Shown: positions 51,854 through 61,121 of the stretch, piece after piece
Numbering within the stretch: position 1 is the first letter of the stretch
Layout of the letters: every line of letters starts with the position of its first letter
Assembly: GCA_015655125.1 (NCBI GenBank)
Contig: JAATFP010000019.1
Coordinates: forward strand, 1 to 64,000
Direction: 5' to 3'
DNA from: Chitinophagales bacterium
GTDB taxonomy: Bacteria; Bacteroidota; Bacteroidia; Chitinophagales; Chitinophagaceae
DNA: 64,000 nt
Made by a program: the position numbers and the translations under genes
The notes under the pieces: generated by a model
What the model was told of the DNA's origin: nothing
Databases searched by the model: none
The model's input: the letters and a program-made list of their open reading frames with translations, nothing else

Positions 51854-54800
51854 TTATCTCACAATCGTTACCTGACCTGTTGCCAGACGTTTGTTGCTTG
51901 CATCAGATACCACCACAAAATAAATACCTGAACCTTCATTGCTGAGGTCAACATCCATTCTTGCGTAAGCACCAGACAAAGCAGAGAAAACTTGTTTTCT
52001 TACCTGTGCACCTTTTGAATCATACACCGTTAAAGTGCGGCTATGTGTTCCACCACCTCTATTGTAATATCTAACCTGGAATTTACCGCTTGTAGGGTTA
52101 GGATAGATGAACAGGATGTTTGAAGCAGAATCAGCCAATACAACTGTTCCTGAAGTATCGGAACAACCGACATTGTTGGTAGCAACAACCTGATAAGAGC
52201 CAAAGTCATCAACCGATACAGGATATACCGGAGTAGTTACGCCACTAACCAAAACATTGTTTTTCAACCATTGGTAAGTGTAAGTTCCCGGAGGGCTAAC
52301 AACTGAAGTGAGGGTCGTTCTAACATACGGAGTAATGTTTGCATAAGATGCAAGTTGCAACTCAACTGTTGGTTTAGGATTAACAGTAAGCGTTGCTGAA
52401 GCAGATGCGACATCACCGCAAGGAACACCATTTACCAATACCCTGTAAGCGGCACCGCTTAACAAAGTTGTTGGATTTGTGATGGTCAATGTATTTGTTG
52501 TGGCGCCTGAATAAGGACCACTGTTTGACACGTTAAGGAACGGACCGCCGCTTACGCTGATCTGCCATTGATAAGTAACGTTAGTACCTGTTGCGGTTAC
52601 TGCGAATATTGCACTTTCGCCAGCACATTTAGAAACACTCACAGGTTGTGCAGTAATCGTTGCCGGAATGTTAACCGTAAGCGTTGCAGCAGATGAATTT
52701 ACAGTTGCACAAGGTGAAGTAACGATCACCCTGTACTGTGTGTTATTAAGTGAACCGGTTGTAGCTGGAGTAGTATACGTAGCCGTAGTTCCGCCAGTAC
52801 CGGTTGAAACGTTGGTCCATGTAGTACCGTCTGTGCTTACCTGCCATTGATAGGTAACATTGGTACCAGTTGCAATCACTGAAAATGTTGCCGCATCACC
52901 CGCGCATTTTGCAATGCTTGCTGGTTGCGTAGTAATTGCCGCAGGAACATTCACTGTAAGTGTTACAGGAGTGGAAGTAGCTTGTGCGCACTGAGAAGAT
53001 GCGATTACCCTGTATTGGTAACCACTCATTGCTACAGTTGTAGCCGGTGTAGTGTAAGAAACAGTAGTTCCACCTGTACCGGTTGAAACGTTTGCCCAAC
53101 TTGTACCGCCATTAGTGCTAACCTGCCATTGGTAACCAGTTGCCGGTGTACCGGAAGTTGCAACGGTAAATGTTGCTGTTAAGCCAACACACACTGCCTG
53201 ATTTGTTGGAGCAGTTGAGATTGTCGGAGGCGTACCAGGGTTGATCGTGAATGAAACCACCTGTGTTTTTGTGATAGTGCCGGAAACACCCGTAACTGTA
53301 ATATTATATGTGCCGGGAGCCAGAGTACTGATACCACCGATGGTAATTACAGAGCTGTTACCCGGAACTACAGTTGCCGGAGCAAAAGTAACAGTTGCAC
53401 CAGTTGGTACACCTGCAGTTGCAGATAAGTTAACCGGAACTACATAACCACCAGTAGATGTCGTAGCCAAAGTGATGGTAGTAGAAGTGGCATTACATGG
53501 AACACTAACTGTAGCAGGGGCCACGAAGTTAAACTCATTTAGCGGAGCAGAAATTACAAAATTGCTATTAGATATATCGAAAAAGATATTACCGATTGAT
53601 TCGATCTTGATCCTTGCAGTTGTAGTGGGAGTAGCAGGGATCGTAAGTAATTCTGAACCGTCATTAGCAGTACTGGCTGCCAATACGGCAGGAAATGTAA
53701 GACCGCCATCTGTAGACAAAGAGATCTTAACGTTCGCGCAATTGATAGGAGAACCTGTAGTTCCTGCAACATCCCATGTAATGGTTTGCTGAGAACCGCC
53801 CGGGTAATCAACGTTTGTGTTAGGTGCTGTAACCATGAAAGGACCGGTACTGGCATCAACAGTTACCACCATATCATCAAAAGCAGTCTGACCAACTTTG
53901 ATTGGTGCAGTAGAACTGTAAAGAACATTATCTCTTACAGTCAGTCTGAAGTTCAATGTTCTTGCAACAGAGCTCAATGCTTCAACATTTGCTATCGCAT
54001 CGCCACCAAGTGTAGGCGTTACAAACAAACCTGCAAGGACAGTTGACAATCTTGGACAGGTTCTTGACGGATTTGTCGTAGGGCTGAATGACAACCAGTT
54101 TGGCCCGGTTGCCTTGGTTGGAATGGCAACGCTGTTGGCGCCGGTTGTAGTGGAGTTATCATTTTGTTCCCAGCAATATGTCAATACATCAGCAGCGTTC
54201 GCATCAGTTGCGGAGCCATTGAGCATGAACGGAGTGCTTTTTGGAATAGTAAAGTCAGCACCTGCATTTGCCACCGGGGTAGCATTATTAGGTGTGATAA
54301 CAGTTGTTACCGGGCAGGTTTTACCCGCCAGGTTCGTCTGGATCTGTTGAATGGACGCTTCATGATAAATATCGATTGAATGCGGAGCAACGTCATAAGA
54401 AGTAATACCGGCATACCCCATGATAGTGATACCGGAGCCAACTTCCTTATTTACACCAGTACCCTCAAGAGACATAGAGAAAGTGTGGTTAGCACCTAAT
54501 TGGTGACCTATTTCATGTACTACGTAATCGATATCGAAGTTGTCGCCTTCAGGATGGCCATCTGCAGGAGAAGTGATACCACTTCCTTTTGATCCGTTCA
54601 CACAAACACAACCTATACAACCGGCATTACCGCCACCACCTGATGCACCAAACATGTGGCCAATATCGTAGTTGGCTTCACCAATGATAGATGTTAATGT
54701 ACTCTGCAACTGCCCGTTCCATGAATTTAAGTTGGTATAGGGATCTGTTGCGGGATCGTAAAATATCACATTAACCGTTTCTGGAATCAGGTTAAGGTGA

Positions 54801-55558
54801 AGTGCCAGATCTTTTTCATAAACGCCATTACAACGTGTAAGCGTAGTATTGTAAGCAGCCAAAACCAGCGCAACGTCAGCTGAACTGAAGGCATTGAAAT
54901 AGTTGGAATATTCACCGTTACAAGACTGGGCAAGGCGCATTGTCTTCAATTCGCCTGATGAACTTTGTGTAAAGCCGGGTGTGTTACCGATATCGCCTCT
55001 CAAAGAAGATTCGATGGCTTTATCTTCCGTAGTACAGGTCCATGGCAACTGGCCGGGAGTTCTGTAAGATTTGTAAGAAGCGTATACAGTGTGATCTGAA
55101 GAATACGGTTCAAGGAACTCATTTACCCTTTCCGTTCTGAAGATCATACCATGAACACCACGCGGAGAGATATCCAGTTTCAGCGACGAGGCTTTGTCGG
55201 TGATGCCTCTGCCGGAAAAGGCCCTGATCTGCGGGAACTGGGCCTGGAGTGCAGGTTCAAAGTTAGAAGCTTCAACGATCTCGAACTGTTCGATACCGCC
55301 GTCAGCATTAGGTAAGGTGATCACAGTTGAATGTTTTGCAGCATTTTTACCTGTGATAGACATAACCTGTTGTCTGAACACATCTATATTCAGTACATTT
55401 AATTTGAATTCTTTAGGGAAAGAAAGTCTTGCAACCGATTTATCGGTTGCTATCTTACTACCGTCCTGCCGGTAGGCCGACCACGATCTGTCTGTTTGTG
55501 CAAACGCGAGAGCCGTAAACGCCGCAAACAATACTGTTAGGAGTAAAGCTTTTCTCAT
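51854..55558 (-). CDS. Secreted metzincin metalloprotease with Ig-like repeats and T9SS type A sorting signal
   Basis: A 1,234-residue exported protease. Signal peptide (residues 1-20), propeptide-like region to about residue 190, then a metzincin catalytic domain with HEIGHQLGANH (zinc histidines from residue 348) and the Met-turn TIMGYAG. A fibronectin/PKD-like region follows, then at least three tandem Ig-like modules of about 80 residues (YQWQVSTNGGTSW, YQWQVSTDGTTW, YQWQISVSGGPF). The C-terminus IYPNPTSGKFQV...GIYFVVV...ATGQVTIVR is a type A T9SS sorting domain. The Ig modules are similar in DNA as well, for example the shared word GTACCGGTTGAAACGTT near 52798 and 53079. Confidence 0.92.
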   Translation of the reverse strand: MRKALLLTVLFAAFTALAFAQTDRSWSAYRQDGSKIATDKSVARLSFPKEFKLNVLNIDVFRQQVMSITGKNAAKHSTVITLPNADGGIEQFEIVEASNFEPALQAQFPQIRAFSGRGITDKASSLKLDISPRGVHGMIFRTERVNEFLEPYSSDHTVYASYKSYRTPGQLPWTCTTEDKAIESSLRGDIGNTPGFTQSSSGELKTMRLAQSCNGEYSNYFNAFSSADVALVLAAYNTTLTRCNGVYEKDLALHLNLIPETVNVIFYDPATDPYTNLNSWNGQLQSTLTSIIGEANYDIGHMFGASGGGGNAGCIGCVCVNGSKGSGITSPADGHPEGDNFDIDYVVHEIGHQLGANHTFSMSLEGTGVNKEVGSGITIMGYAGITSYDVAPHSIDIYHEASIQQIQTNLAGKTCPVTTVITPNNATPVANAGADFTIPKSTPFMLNGSATDANAADVLTYCWEQNDNSTTTGANSVAIPTKATGPNWLSFSPTTNPSRTCPRLSTVLAGLFVTPTLGGDAIANVEALSSVARTLNFRLTVRDNVLYSSTAPIKVGQTAFDDMVVTVDASTGPFMVTAPNTNVDYPGGSQQTITWDVAGTTGSPINCANVKISLSTDGGLTFPAVLAASTANDGSELLTIPATPTTTARIKIESIGNIFFDISNSNFVISAPLNEFNFVAPATVSVPCNATSTTITLATTSTGGYVVPVNLSATAGVPTGATVTFAPATVVPGNSSVITIGGISTLAPGTYNITVTGVSGTITKTQVVSFTINPGTPPTISTAPTNQAVCVGLTATFTVATSGTPATGYQWQVSTNGGTSWANVSTGTGGTTVSYTTPATTVAMSGYQYRVIASSQCAQATSTPVTLTVNVPAAITTQPASIAKCAGDAATFSVIATGTNVTYQWQVSTDGTTWTNVSTGTGGTTATYTTPATTGSLNNTQYRVIVTSPCATVNSSAATLTVNIPATITAQPVSVSKCAGESAIFAVTATGTNVTYQWQISVSGGPFLNVSNSGPYSGATTNTLTITNPTTLLSGAAYRVLVNGVPCGDVASASATLTVNPKPTVELQLASYANITPYVRTTLTSVVSPPGTYTYQWLKNNVLVSGVTTPVYPVSVDDFGSYQVVATNNVGCSDTSGTVVLADSASNILFIYPNPTSGKFQVRYYNRGGGTHSRTLTVYDSKGAQVRKQVFSALSGAYARMDVDLSNEGSGIYFVVVSDASNKRLATGQVTIVR

Positions 55559-55622
55559 AATTGTAGTTTAATTTGTCGCTAAATTATTACTTTTTTTTGA
55601 TTTCGGTGAATATCTTGAAAAA

Positions 55623-55707
55623 GTTTAGAGTTTAGCGATTAATGGTTAGATTCTATACCTTGTTAACTGGTTGTAATGAGCTAACCACTAATGGCTAAAC
55701 CCTAAAG
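55623..55707. repeat. Inverted pair of GTTTAGA/GCTAAAC heptad arrays
   Basis: Left: GTTTAGA GTTTAGC GATTAAT GGTTAGA (55623-55650). Right: GCTAACC ACTAATG GCTAAAC CCTAAAG (55680-55707), the near-exact inverse unit by unit. The spacer is 29 bp. The right array touches the dapD stop codon. Confidence 0.92.
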
Positions 55708-56526
55708 TCATACAGATACATTAAAGTCCCTCAGCGCCTCATTCAGACTCGTTTTCAAGTCGGTACTAGGTTTCCGCTGGCCGATAATGAGCGCGCAAGG
55801 CACTCCATATTCACCCGCCGGGAATTTTTTGTTATAGGTTCCGGGTATCACCACGCTGCGCGCCGGCACCATACCTTTCGTTTCCACAGGCTCCGTTCCG
55901 CTCACATCTATGATTTTTGTGCTCTGCGTAAGAACCACATTGGCTCCCAAAACCGACTCTTTCCCAACCCTAACACCCTCCACTACTATACAACGGCTGC
56001 CTATAAAACAGCCATCTTCAATTATCACCGGACTTGCCTGAACAGGTTCCAGCACGCCACCAATCCCTACACCGCCACTAAGATGTACGTCTTTCCCGAT
56101 CTGGGCGCAACTCCCCACTGTTGCCCAGGTATCCACCATGGTTCCCTCATCCACATACGCACCGATGTTTACATAAGAAGGCATGAGCACCACATTTTTT
56201 GCGAGGAACGCTCCATAACGCGCCACCGCATGCGGAACCGCCCTTACCCCAAGGTCCTTGTAATTGGTTTTCAATTTCATTTTATCGTAAAATTCAAATG
56301 GTGGCAAACTGTATGTCTGCATCTGCTGCACCCCGAAATACAGTAATATCGCCTGTTTCACCCACTCATTCACCTGCCACCCATTACCATCAGCAGCAGG
56401 TTCGGCCGTACGCAATTTGCCTTTATCAACGCTTTCAATCACATCCTTGATTGCCTCGATATAATTTTCTTCTTTTATGAGTTCCCTGTTCGCCCATATT
56501 TCTTCGATCATTTGTTTTGTGTCCAT
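55708..56526 (-). CDS. dapD: 2,3,4,5-tetrahydropyridine-2,6-dicarboxylate N-succinyltransferase
   Basis: Lysine/diaminopimelate pathway enzyme that succinylates tetrahydrodipicolinate. The 272 residues show the left-handed beta-helix hexapeptide repeats (VNIGAYVDEGTMVDTWATVG, IIEDGCFIGSRCIVVEGV) and the family motif SYVNIGAYV. The ATG at 56526 (MDTKQMIEEIW) was chosen over one 12 codons upstream. It is monocistronic. Confidence 0.96.
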   Translation of the reverse strand: MDTKQMIEEIWANRELIKEENYIEAIKDVIESVDKGKLRTAEPAADGNGWQVNEWVKQAILLYFGVQQMQTYSLPPFEFYDKMKLKTNYKDLGVRAVPHAVARYGAFLAKNVVLMPSYVNIGAYVDEGTMVDTWATVGSCAQIGKDVHLSGGVGIGGVLEPVQASPVIIEDGCFIGSRCIVVEGVRVGKESVLGANVVLTQSTKIIDVSGTEPVETKGMVPARSVVIPGTYNKKFPAGEYGVPCALIIGQRKPSTDLKTSLNEALRDFNVSV

Positions 56527-56542
56527 ATTCTTTAGGTTTATG

Positions 56543-56550
56543 CAAAAATA
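56543..56550 (-). promoter_or_regulatory. Promoter box TATTTTTG for dapD
   Basis: A perfect TAnnTTTG match on the minus strand lies 16 bp before the dapD ATG. The region further upstream is heptad array, so the -33 element is unclear. Confidence 0.5.
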
Positions 56551-56553
56551 CCT

Positions 56554-56688
56554 AAAGTTCAAGGTTCAAAGTGCAAGGTTCAAAGTATAACATATGAAAT
56601 GACTGTTTTATAAAAACTTTTAGACCTTTGAACTTTTAAACCTTTGAACCTTGAACTTTGAACTTTCAACCATCAACTTTGACTCAAC
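56554..56688. repeat. Inverted pair of AAGGTTC/AACCTTG heptad arrays in a divergent spacer
   Basis: Left: AAAGTTC AAGGTTC AAAGTGC AAGGTTC AAAGTAT (56554-56588). Right: ACCTTTG AACCTTG AACTTTG AACTTTC AACCATC AACTTTG ACTCAAC (56640-56688), with two more units just before at 56624-56637. The word family matches the 47-179 minisatellite. The right array overlaps the start of the glycosyltransferase frame. Confidence 0.9.
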
Positions 56689-57677
56689 CGCAAACGATAC
56701 TAATAAGACTTCCCAACTGGCTCGGTGACGTGGTGATGAGTACAGCTTTGGTAAAAGCAGTGAGGGAAACTTTCCCGGATGCGAAAGTGGACTTTATCAT
56801 AAAGAAAGGCCTCGACTTTTTACTCGATCATTTTCCGGCGCACGAAAACCGGTTTGTTTTTTCAAAAGAGGAATATAAAGGATTGAGCGGTGCGATGAAA
56901 TTCGGCAGAAAAATAAAGTAGCAAAAAAAATACGATCTTTTCATTTGCCTGCCCGATTCCTTTTCTTCTGCAATGATGGCGTATGCAACAGGCGCCAAAA
57001 AACGCATCGGTTTCAAAAACGAGATGCGGTCGTGGCTTCTTACCAATACATTTCTCAAAAAGAAAGGGATTCACCGCGTGGAAGAATATGTGGATCTGCT
57101 ACAGCAATTTTCCGGCACACACATAACATCCCCGGAAGTTGTGCTTTCCCATGCATCCACCCAAAAAAACGACCGGCTGGTGATCAACATTAATTCTGAA
57201 GCTAGTTCCAGGAGGTTGCCTGTAGCAAAAGCGATCAGCATCATAGAAGCGGTACAGGAACGGGTTTCACAGGAAATATTTTTACCCGGAAGCCCCAAAG
57301 AAAAGCCTTTTGTGGATGAAGTATACAATGGCCTTGCCGTCAAAAAAAATATTCATAACATGGCCGGTAAAACAACGCTCCCGCAATTGCTCGAACTCAT
57401 CGGCGGAAGCGCCGTGACCCTCACAACAGACAGCGGACCGGCGCATGTTGCCAACGCGCTTGGAAGTCACAGCATCGTATTGTTTGGTGCCGGAAATGAA
57501 AACAATACTGCACCATACAACAGAAAAAACAGGACGATCATCAGGCTCGGCGAGCTCGGTTGCGAACCGTGTACAAAAAATAGCTGTAAATTGTACGATC
57601 AGCCGAAGTGCCTGACGTTGCTCGATGAAAATTTTATTGCCGGTAATGTGGAAGCACTGCTGAACATGAACAGGTGA
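56679..57677 (+). pseudogene. Glycosyltransferase family 9 (heptosyltransferase-like) with in-frame TAG
   Basis: Both halves of a family 9 glycosyltransferase lie in the same frame: LIRLPNWLGDVVMSTALVKAVRE (the family N-terminus, in two parts) up to KFGRKIK. A TAG stop at 56919-56921 follows, then QKKYDLFICLPDSFSSAMMAYATGAKKRIGF and onward to TTDSGPAHVANALG and LYDQPKCL. The joined product would be about 332 residues, normal for the family, which adds sugars to the LPS core. A single substitution explains the break. The start is probably the TTG at 56679, which lies inside a heptad repeat. Downstream translation could restart at ATG 56973, but would lack the N-terminal domain. Confidence 0.85.
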
Positions 57678-57718
57678 TGGTGAATATAACCCAGTAACCG
57701 CACGGCATTCCGAAACTT

Positions 57719-57739
57719 CTAAACCCCTAAACACTAAAC
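57719..57739. repeat. CTAAAC word array just before tsaC
   Basis: CTAAAC occurs at 57719, 57727 and 57734 (spacings 8 and 7), ending 3 bp before the tsaC start codon. This is the same word family as the array before lpxB. Confidence 0.65.
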
Positions 57740-57742
57740 TGA

Positions 57743-58312
57743 ATGATGTTTGAAAACGATATCAAAGCATGTCTTGAGGTATTGGATGCGGGCGGACTTA
57801 TCCTGTATCCGACAGATACGGTTTGGGGAATTGGTTGCGATGCAACGAATGAAAATGCCGTGAACAGGATCTACAAGCTCAAGAACAGGAACGAACAGAA
57901 AAGTATGATTATTTTGCTGGCGGAAGAAGAAGATATCCTGCAATACACCGGCCAGCAGGAGTTAACCGTTTTCGATTATATCAAAGGCATCGACAAGCCA
58001 ACGACAGTAATTTACGAACATGCTAAAAACCTCGCAAAAAATGTGATAGCCGAAGATGGCAGCGTGGGCATGCGCATCGTAAAAGATAAATTCTGCAAAA
58101 AACTGATCTCCGCATTTGGCAAACCGCTCGTCTCCACTTCTTCGAACATCAGCGGCTACCCTGCACCGTTGCTATTTTGCGACATCGATATCAAAATAAA
58201 ACAAGGCGTGGATTATGTTGTACAATATCGCCAGGATGATGATGCGCCAGCAGCGCCAAGCACCGTCATCAGGTTCAACGAAAACGGAAAGATCGTAATA
58301 CTCAGACCGTAA
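57743..58312 (+). CDS. tsaC: Threonylcarbamoyl-AMP synthase (YrdC/Sua5 family)
   Basis: Makes threonylcarbamoyl-AMP for the universal t6A37 modification of ANN-decoding tRNAs. The 189 residues show LILYPTDTVWGIGCDA (about residues 19-34), KLKNRNEQKSM (ATP and substrate lysine/arginine motif) and STSSNISGYPAP. It is the short YrdC-only form, without the Sua5 C-terminal domain. It starts MM; either ATG may be used. Confidence 0.93.
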   Translation: MMFENDIKACLEVLDAGGLILYPTDTVWGIGCDATNENAVNRIYKLKNRNEQKSMIILLAEEEDILQYTGQQELTVFDYIKGIDKPTTVIYEHAKNLAKNVIAEDGSVGMRIVKDKFCKKLISAFGKPLVSTSSNISGYPAPLLFCDIDIKIKQGVDYVVQYRQDDDAPAAPSTVIRFNENGKIVILRP

Positions 58313-58354
58313 TGATTACGAATTACTAAATTGCTTTACGCTATAGCGTAAAGC
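58309..58354. repeat. Heptads and a 22-bp palindrome in the tsaC-barrel spacer
   Basis: GTAATGA TTACGAA TTACTAA (58309-58329) are three 7-bp units. The palindrome GCTTTACGCTA/TAGCGTAAAGC at 58333-58354 has no loop and contains the stop codon of the converging barrel gene. It may act as a terminator for both genes, though no long T run follows. Confidence 0.75.
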
Positions 58355-58922
58355 CCGCTCCTACCTGGAAACTCTGGCTCCGCCATTTTTCGCTGCTTTC
58401 TATATCATTGAGATTTGATAACCCAAGTGCATATCGGCCGTATAATCTGAATTTTACGATATTCAACTGTAATCCGCCTACGATGCTGAAATCGCCGTTT
58501 TTAAATGCATTCCTGCCATTGTCAACGATCGTCTTGTTATTGTCGAGCAACACGCCGAATTGAGGCCCGAACTGAACGGAAACAAATTTGTTTGGATTAT
58601 AATTAAGGAGCAAAGGAATTTTCAGATATTTCAATTTCGCATTTGTAAAGCCATTCAATTGATATACATCCTTGAAATTATTTGCAGTATCGAGATTTAC
58701 CTGGCTCAGCAACACTTCCGGCTGAACGCCCCATTTATCTGTAAAATTGATCTGCGCAAAAGCACCCAGCTGATACCAATACGAAAAGCTTTCTTTTAAA
58801 GACTTACCCTTCATCTTGTTGATATCTGCACCGGCCTTCAGGCCAAATTTGGCACTTTGCGCCTGCGAAGTGGCAACCGCAGCCATAAAAAACATTGTAA
58901 TAAAGAGGGGTTTACATTTCAT
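58341..58922 (-). CDS. Outer membrane beta-barrel protein (PorT/OMP_b-brl_2 type)
   Basis: A 193-residue protein with signal peptide (MKCKPLFITMFFMAAVATSQAQ) and eight-strand-like alternation: FGLKAGADINKMKGK, WGVQPEVLLSQ, LKYLKIPLLLNYNPN, VSVQFGPQFGVLL, SFQVGAGFTL. This pattern is the common small Bacteroidota porin-like family; the function is unknown. Its last codons and stop lie inside a 22-bp palindrome. Confidence 0.83.
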   Translation of the reverse strand: MKCKPLFITMFFMAAVATSQAQSAKFGLKAGADINKMKGKSLKESFSYWYQLGAFAQINFTDKWGVQPEVLLSQVNLDTANNFKDVYQLNGFTNAKLKYLKIPLLLNYNPNKFVSVQFGPQFGVLLDNNKTIVDNGRNAFKNGDFSIVGGLQLNIVKFRLYGRYALGLSNLNDIESSEKWRSQSFQVGAGFTL

Positions 58923-59024
58923 TTTGTAACCTTTTGATGCGAAATCTTTTCAAGTTATGTGCCAATCGGGAAAGACAATTTACATAAGTTGTTAATTTAA
59001 ACGCAATTATTAAAAATAAAGTCA

Positions 59025-59270
59025 TACATTTGCGGCGATTTTAGAATTTCTGAGAATTACATGATCATGCTCAGACGCTGTTGATAGCAGGTAGGTTTAA
59101 ATACTACCACCAGGATTACAACATTTTTCCCCAACGGCCAGAAGCATTGCATGTGACCATCAAAAAACTTTTTTTTGACCACATGATTGTGCAGGCTGGC
59201 TTTTCCTTCCGGTTACCGGAACACGACCACAAGGCACACTTCGGTCTATCATTTAAAAAATTATTATTAC
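59025..59270 (+). promoter_or_regulatory. Promoter box and long 5' leader of the DEAD-box helicase gene
   Basis: A perfect box TACATTTG lies at 59025-59032, with the start codon at 59271. This leaves an apparent leader of about 230 nt, against 0-25 nt for other genes here. No convincing gene lies in it. It can form small hairpins: CTGAG...CTCAG around CATGATCATG (about 59050-59074), GGTAG...CTACC (about 59090-59107) and TTCCGGT-T-ACCGGAA (59207-59221). An untranslated regulatory leader is likely but unproven. Confidence 0.6.
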
Positions 59271-61019
59271 ATGAGTGCATCTTTTGAAGCATTGGGTCTC
59301 AACGAAAATATCGTACAGGCCATTTCTGACCTGGGTTTTACAGAACCCACCCCTATCCAGCAGCAGGCCATTCCTGTATTGCTTTCCGGAACCACAGATT
59401 TTGTGGGCCTTGCCCAAACCGGTACCGGCAAAACCGCTGCCTTCGGTTTACCATTACTGCAACTGATGAATGCGGCCGACAAATTCCCGCAGGCGCTGAT
59501 CGTTTGCCCTACACGTGAGCTGTGCCTGCAGATCACCAACGATCTCGTTGATTTCATGAAACACAGCAAAGGCATCATGAGTGAAGCAGTATACGGTGGC
59601 GCATCCATCGTGATGCAGATCCGCAACCTCAAACGCGGCGTACAGATCGTTGTAGCAACACCTGGGCGCCTGATCGACCTGATCGAACGCAAGGCCATCG
59701 ATCTTCAAAAAGTGAAATATGTTGTTCTGGATGAAGCCGATGAAATGTTGAACATGGGTTTTCGCGACGACATCGACTTCGTGCTCAAAAATACCGTGAA
59801 CCGCGAAAGCATCTGGTTATTCAGTGCTACCATGCCACCTGAAGTACGCGCGATCGCGAAGAATTTCATGGAAAATCCAAAAGAAATTACTGTTGGTAAA
59901 AAGAACAGCGGTAACGTGAACATCGATCACCAGTTCTATGTTTCTCCCGCCCATAGCCGTTATGAAACTTTAAAACGCCTGATCGATTTCAATCCCGGTA
60001 TGTACGGTATTATCTTCACCAGAACGAAGGCAGATGCACAGGATATTTCTGAGCGTTTGTCGAAATCCGGCTACGAAATTGAGGCGCTTCATGGCGATCT
60101 TACCCAACAGCAGCGTGACCGTGTGATGGCGCGTTTCCGAACCAAAGCATTGCAGTTACTGATCGCTACAGACGTGGCTGCGCGCGGTATTGACGTAGAT
60201 GGCATCACTCACGTTATCAACTACGAACTTCCCGACGATATGGAAGTGTATACGCACAGGAGCGGTCGTACCGGCCGTGCGGGCAAAACAGGCATCTGTT
60301 TGTCCATCTGTCATAGCCGCGAAACTTATAAGATCCGCAGCCTCGAAAAGATGATCAATTCACAGTTCCACAAGCTGGATATACCAAGTGGTAAAGATGT
60401 GTGCAGAAAACAATTTTTTCACTTCATGGATAAATTGATCAGCACCGATATCTCGCACGGCGATTACGAAACTTATCTGCCGGACCTGATGACGAAATTT
60501 GAAAATGTGAGCAAGGAAGAAGTACTGCAACGCGTAGCTGCTTTGGAGTTCGATCATTTTTTGAAATATTATGAAAACGCAGAGGACCTGAATGCAAAGG
60601 ATCAGGGCCGTGGCCGCGAAAGGTTCGACAACCAACGCGACGACAGCAGCCGTAAAGAAAGAACTTCTTTCAATCGCAGGGACAATGGCTATACGCGCCT
60701 GTTTGTTAACCTTGGTACAAAAGACGGTTTTTACAAAGCCAGCTTCCTGCAATTCATCCTGGATGAAAGCAATCTTAAAAAAGAAGTGCTCGGCAAAATA
60801 GATATGCGCGATATGAATACCTGGGTGGAAGTGGATAACAACAATGCTGCCTCTATGATCAAAGCAATCGACGGCAAACGTTACAACAACCGTACGGTTC
60901 GTATGAACGAAGCAGACGGCGGCTTCAGGCGCCCGAATGACGAACGCGGCACGCGCGAAGTGGGCCAGCGATTCGGCGGCGACCGCAGAAGAACATTTGC
61001 ACCGCGCGACAAAAAATAA
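59271..61019 (+). CDS. DEAD-box ATP-dependent RNA helicase (DeaD/CsdA-like)
   Basis: Unwinds RNA in ribosome assembly, mRNA decay or cold adaptation. The 582-residue protein has the Q motif (FTEPTPIQQQ), Walker A AQTGTGKT (residues 48-55), DEAD box (VLDEADEMLNMGF), SAT, and the C-terminal helicase motifs ATDVAARGIDVDG and HRSGRTGRAGK. The tail has a DbpA-type RNA-binding domain (RLFVNLGTKDGFYKASFLQF, about residues 480-555) and then an Arg/Gly-rich end. The ATG at 59271 (MSASFEALGL) was chosen; an open extension of 28 codons upstream falls in the leader. Confidence 0.95.
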   Translation: MSASFEALGLNENIVQAISDLGFTEPTPIQQQAIPVLLSGTTDFVGLAQTGTGKTAAFGLPLLQLMNAADKFPQALIVCPTRELCLQITNDLVDFMKHSKGIMSEAVYGGASIVMQIRNLKRGVQIVVATPGRLIDLIERKAIDLQKVKYVVLDEADEMLNMGFRDDIDFVLKNTVNRESIWLFSATMPPEVRAIAKNFMENPKEITVGKKNSGNVNIDHQFYVSPAHSRYETLKRLIDFNPGMYGIIFTRTKADAQDISERLSKSGYEIEALHGDLTQQQRDRVMARFRTKALQLLIATDVAARGIDVDGITHVINYELPDDMEVYTHRSGRTGRAGKTGICLSICHSRETYKIRSLEKMINSQFHKLDIPSGKDVCRKQFFHFMDKLISTDISHGDYETYLPDLMTKFENVSKEEVLQRVAALEFDHFLKYYENAEDLNAKDQGRGRERFDNQRDDSSRKERTSFNRRDNGYTRLFVNLGTKDGFYKASFLQFILDESNLKKEVLGKIDMRDMNTWVEVDNNNAASMIKAIDGKRYNNRTVRMNEADGGFRRPNDERGTREVGQRFGGDRRRTFAPRDKK

Positions 61020-61037
61020 AACCGGCAAATTTATAGT

Positions 61038-61074
61038 AAGCAAAGCCCTCATTGATGATGAGGGCTTTGCTTTT
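61038..61074. terminator. Terminator after the helicase gene
   Basis: A 15-bp perfect stem (AAGCAAAGCCCTCAT / ATGAGGGCTTTGCTT) with a 5-nt loop and TTTT following. It lies in a convergent spacer and may serve both neighbours. Confidence 0.93.
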
Positions 61075-61121
61075 AAATGATATAATGACTTTTCATCTTC
61101 TTTTTACAAAATCGCAGTCGG

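Noticed and set aside
56919-56930. Programmed stop readthrough in the glycosyltransferase
   Set aside because: TAG CAA is part of some viral leaky contexts, but nothing else here supports readthrough; a nonsense mutation or base error is simpler.
60360-61052. 230-residue frame opposite the helicase gene
   Set aside because: Shadow of the DEAD-box helicase, with no own start signal or recognisable motifs.
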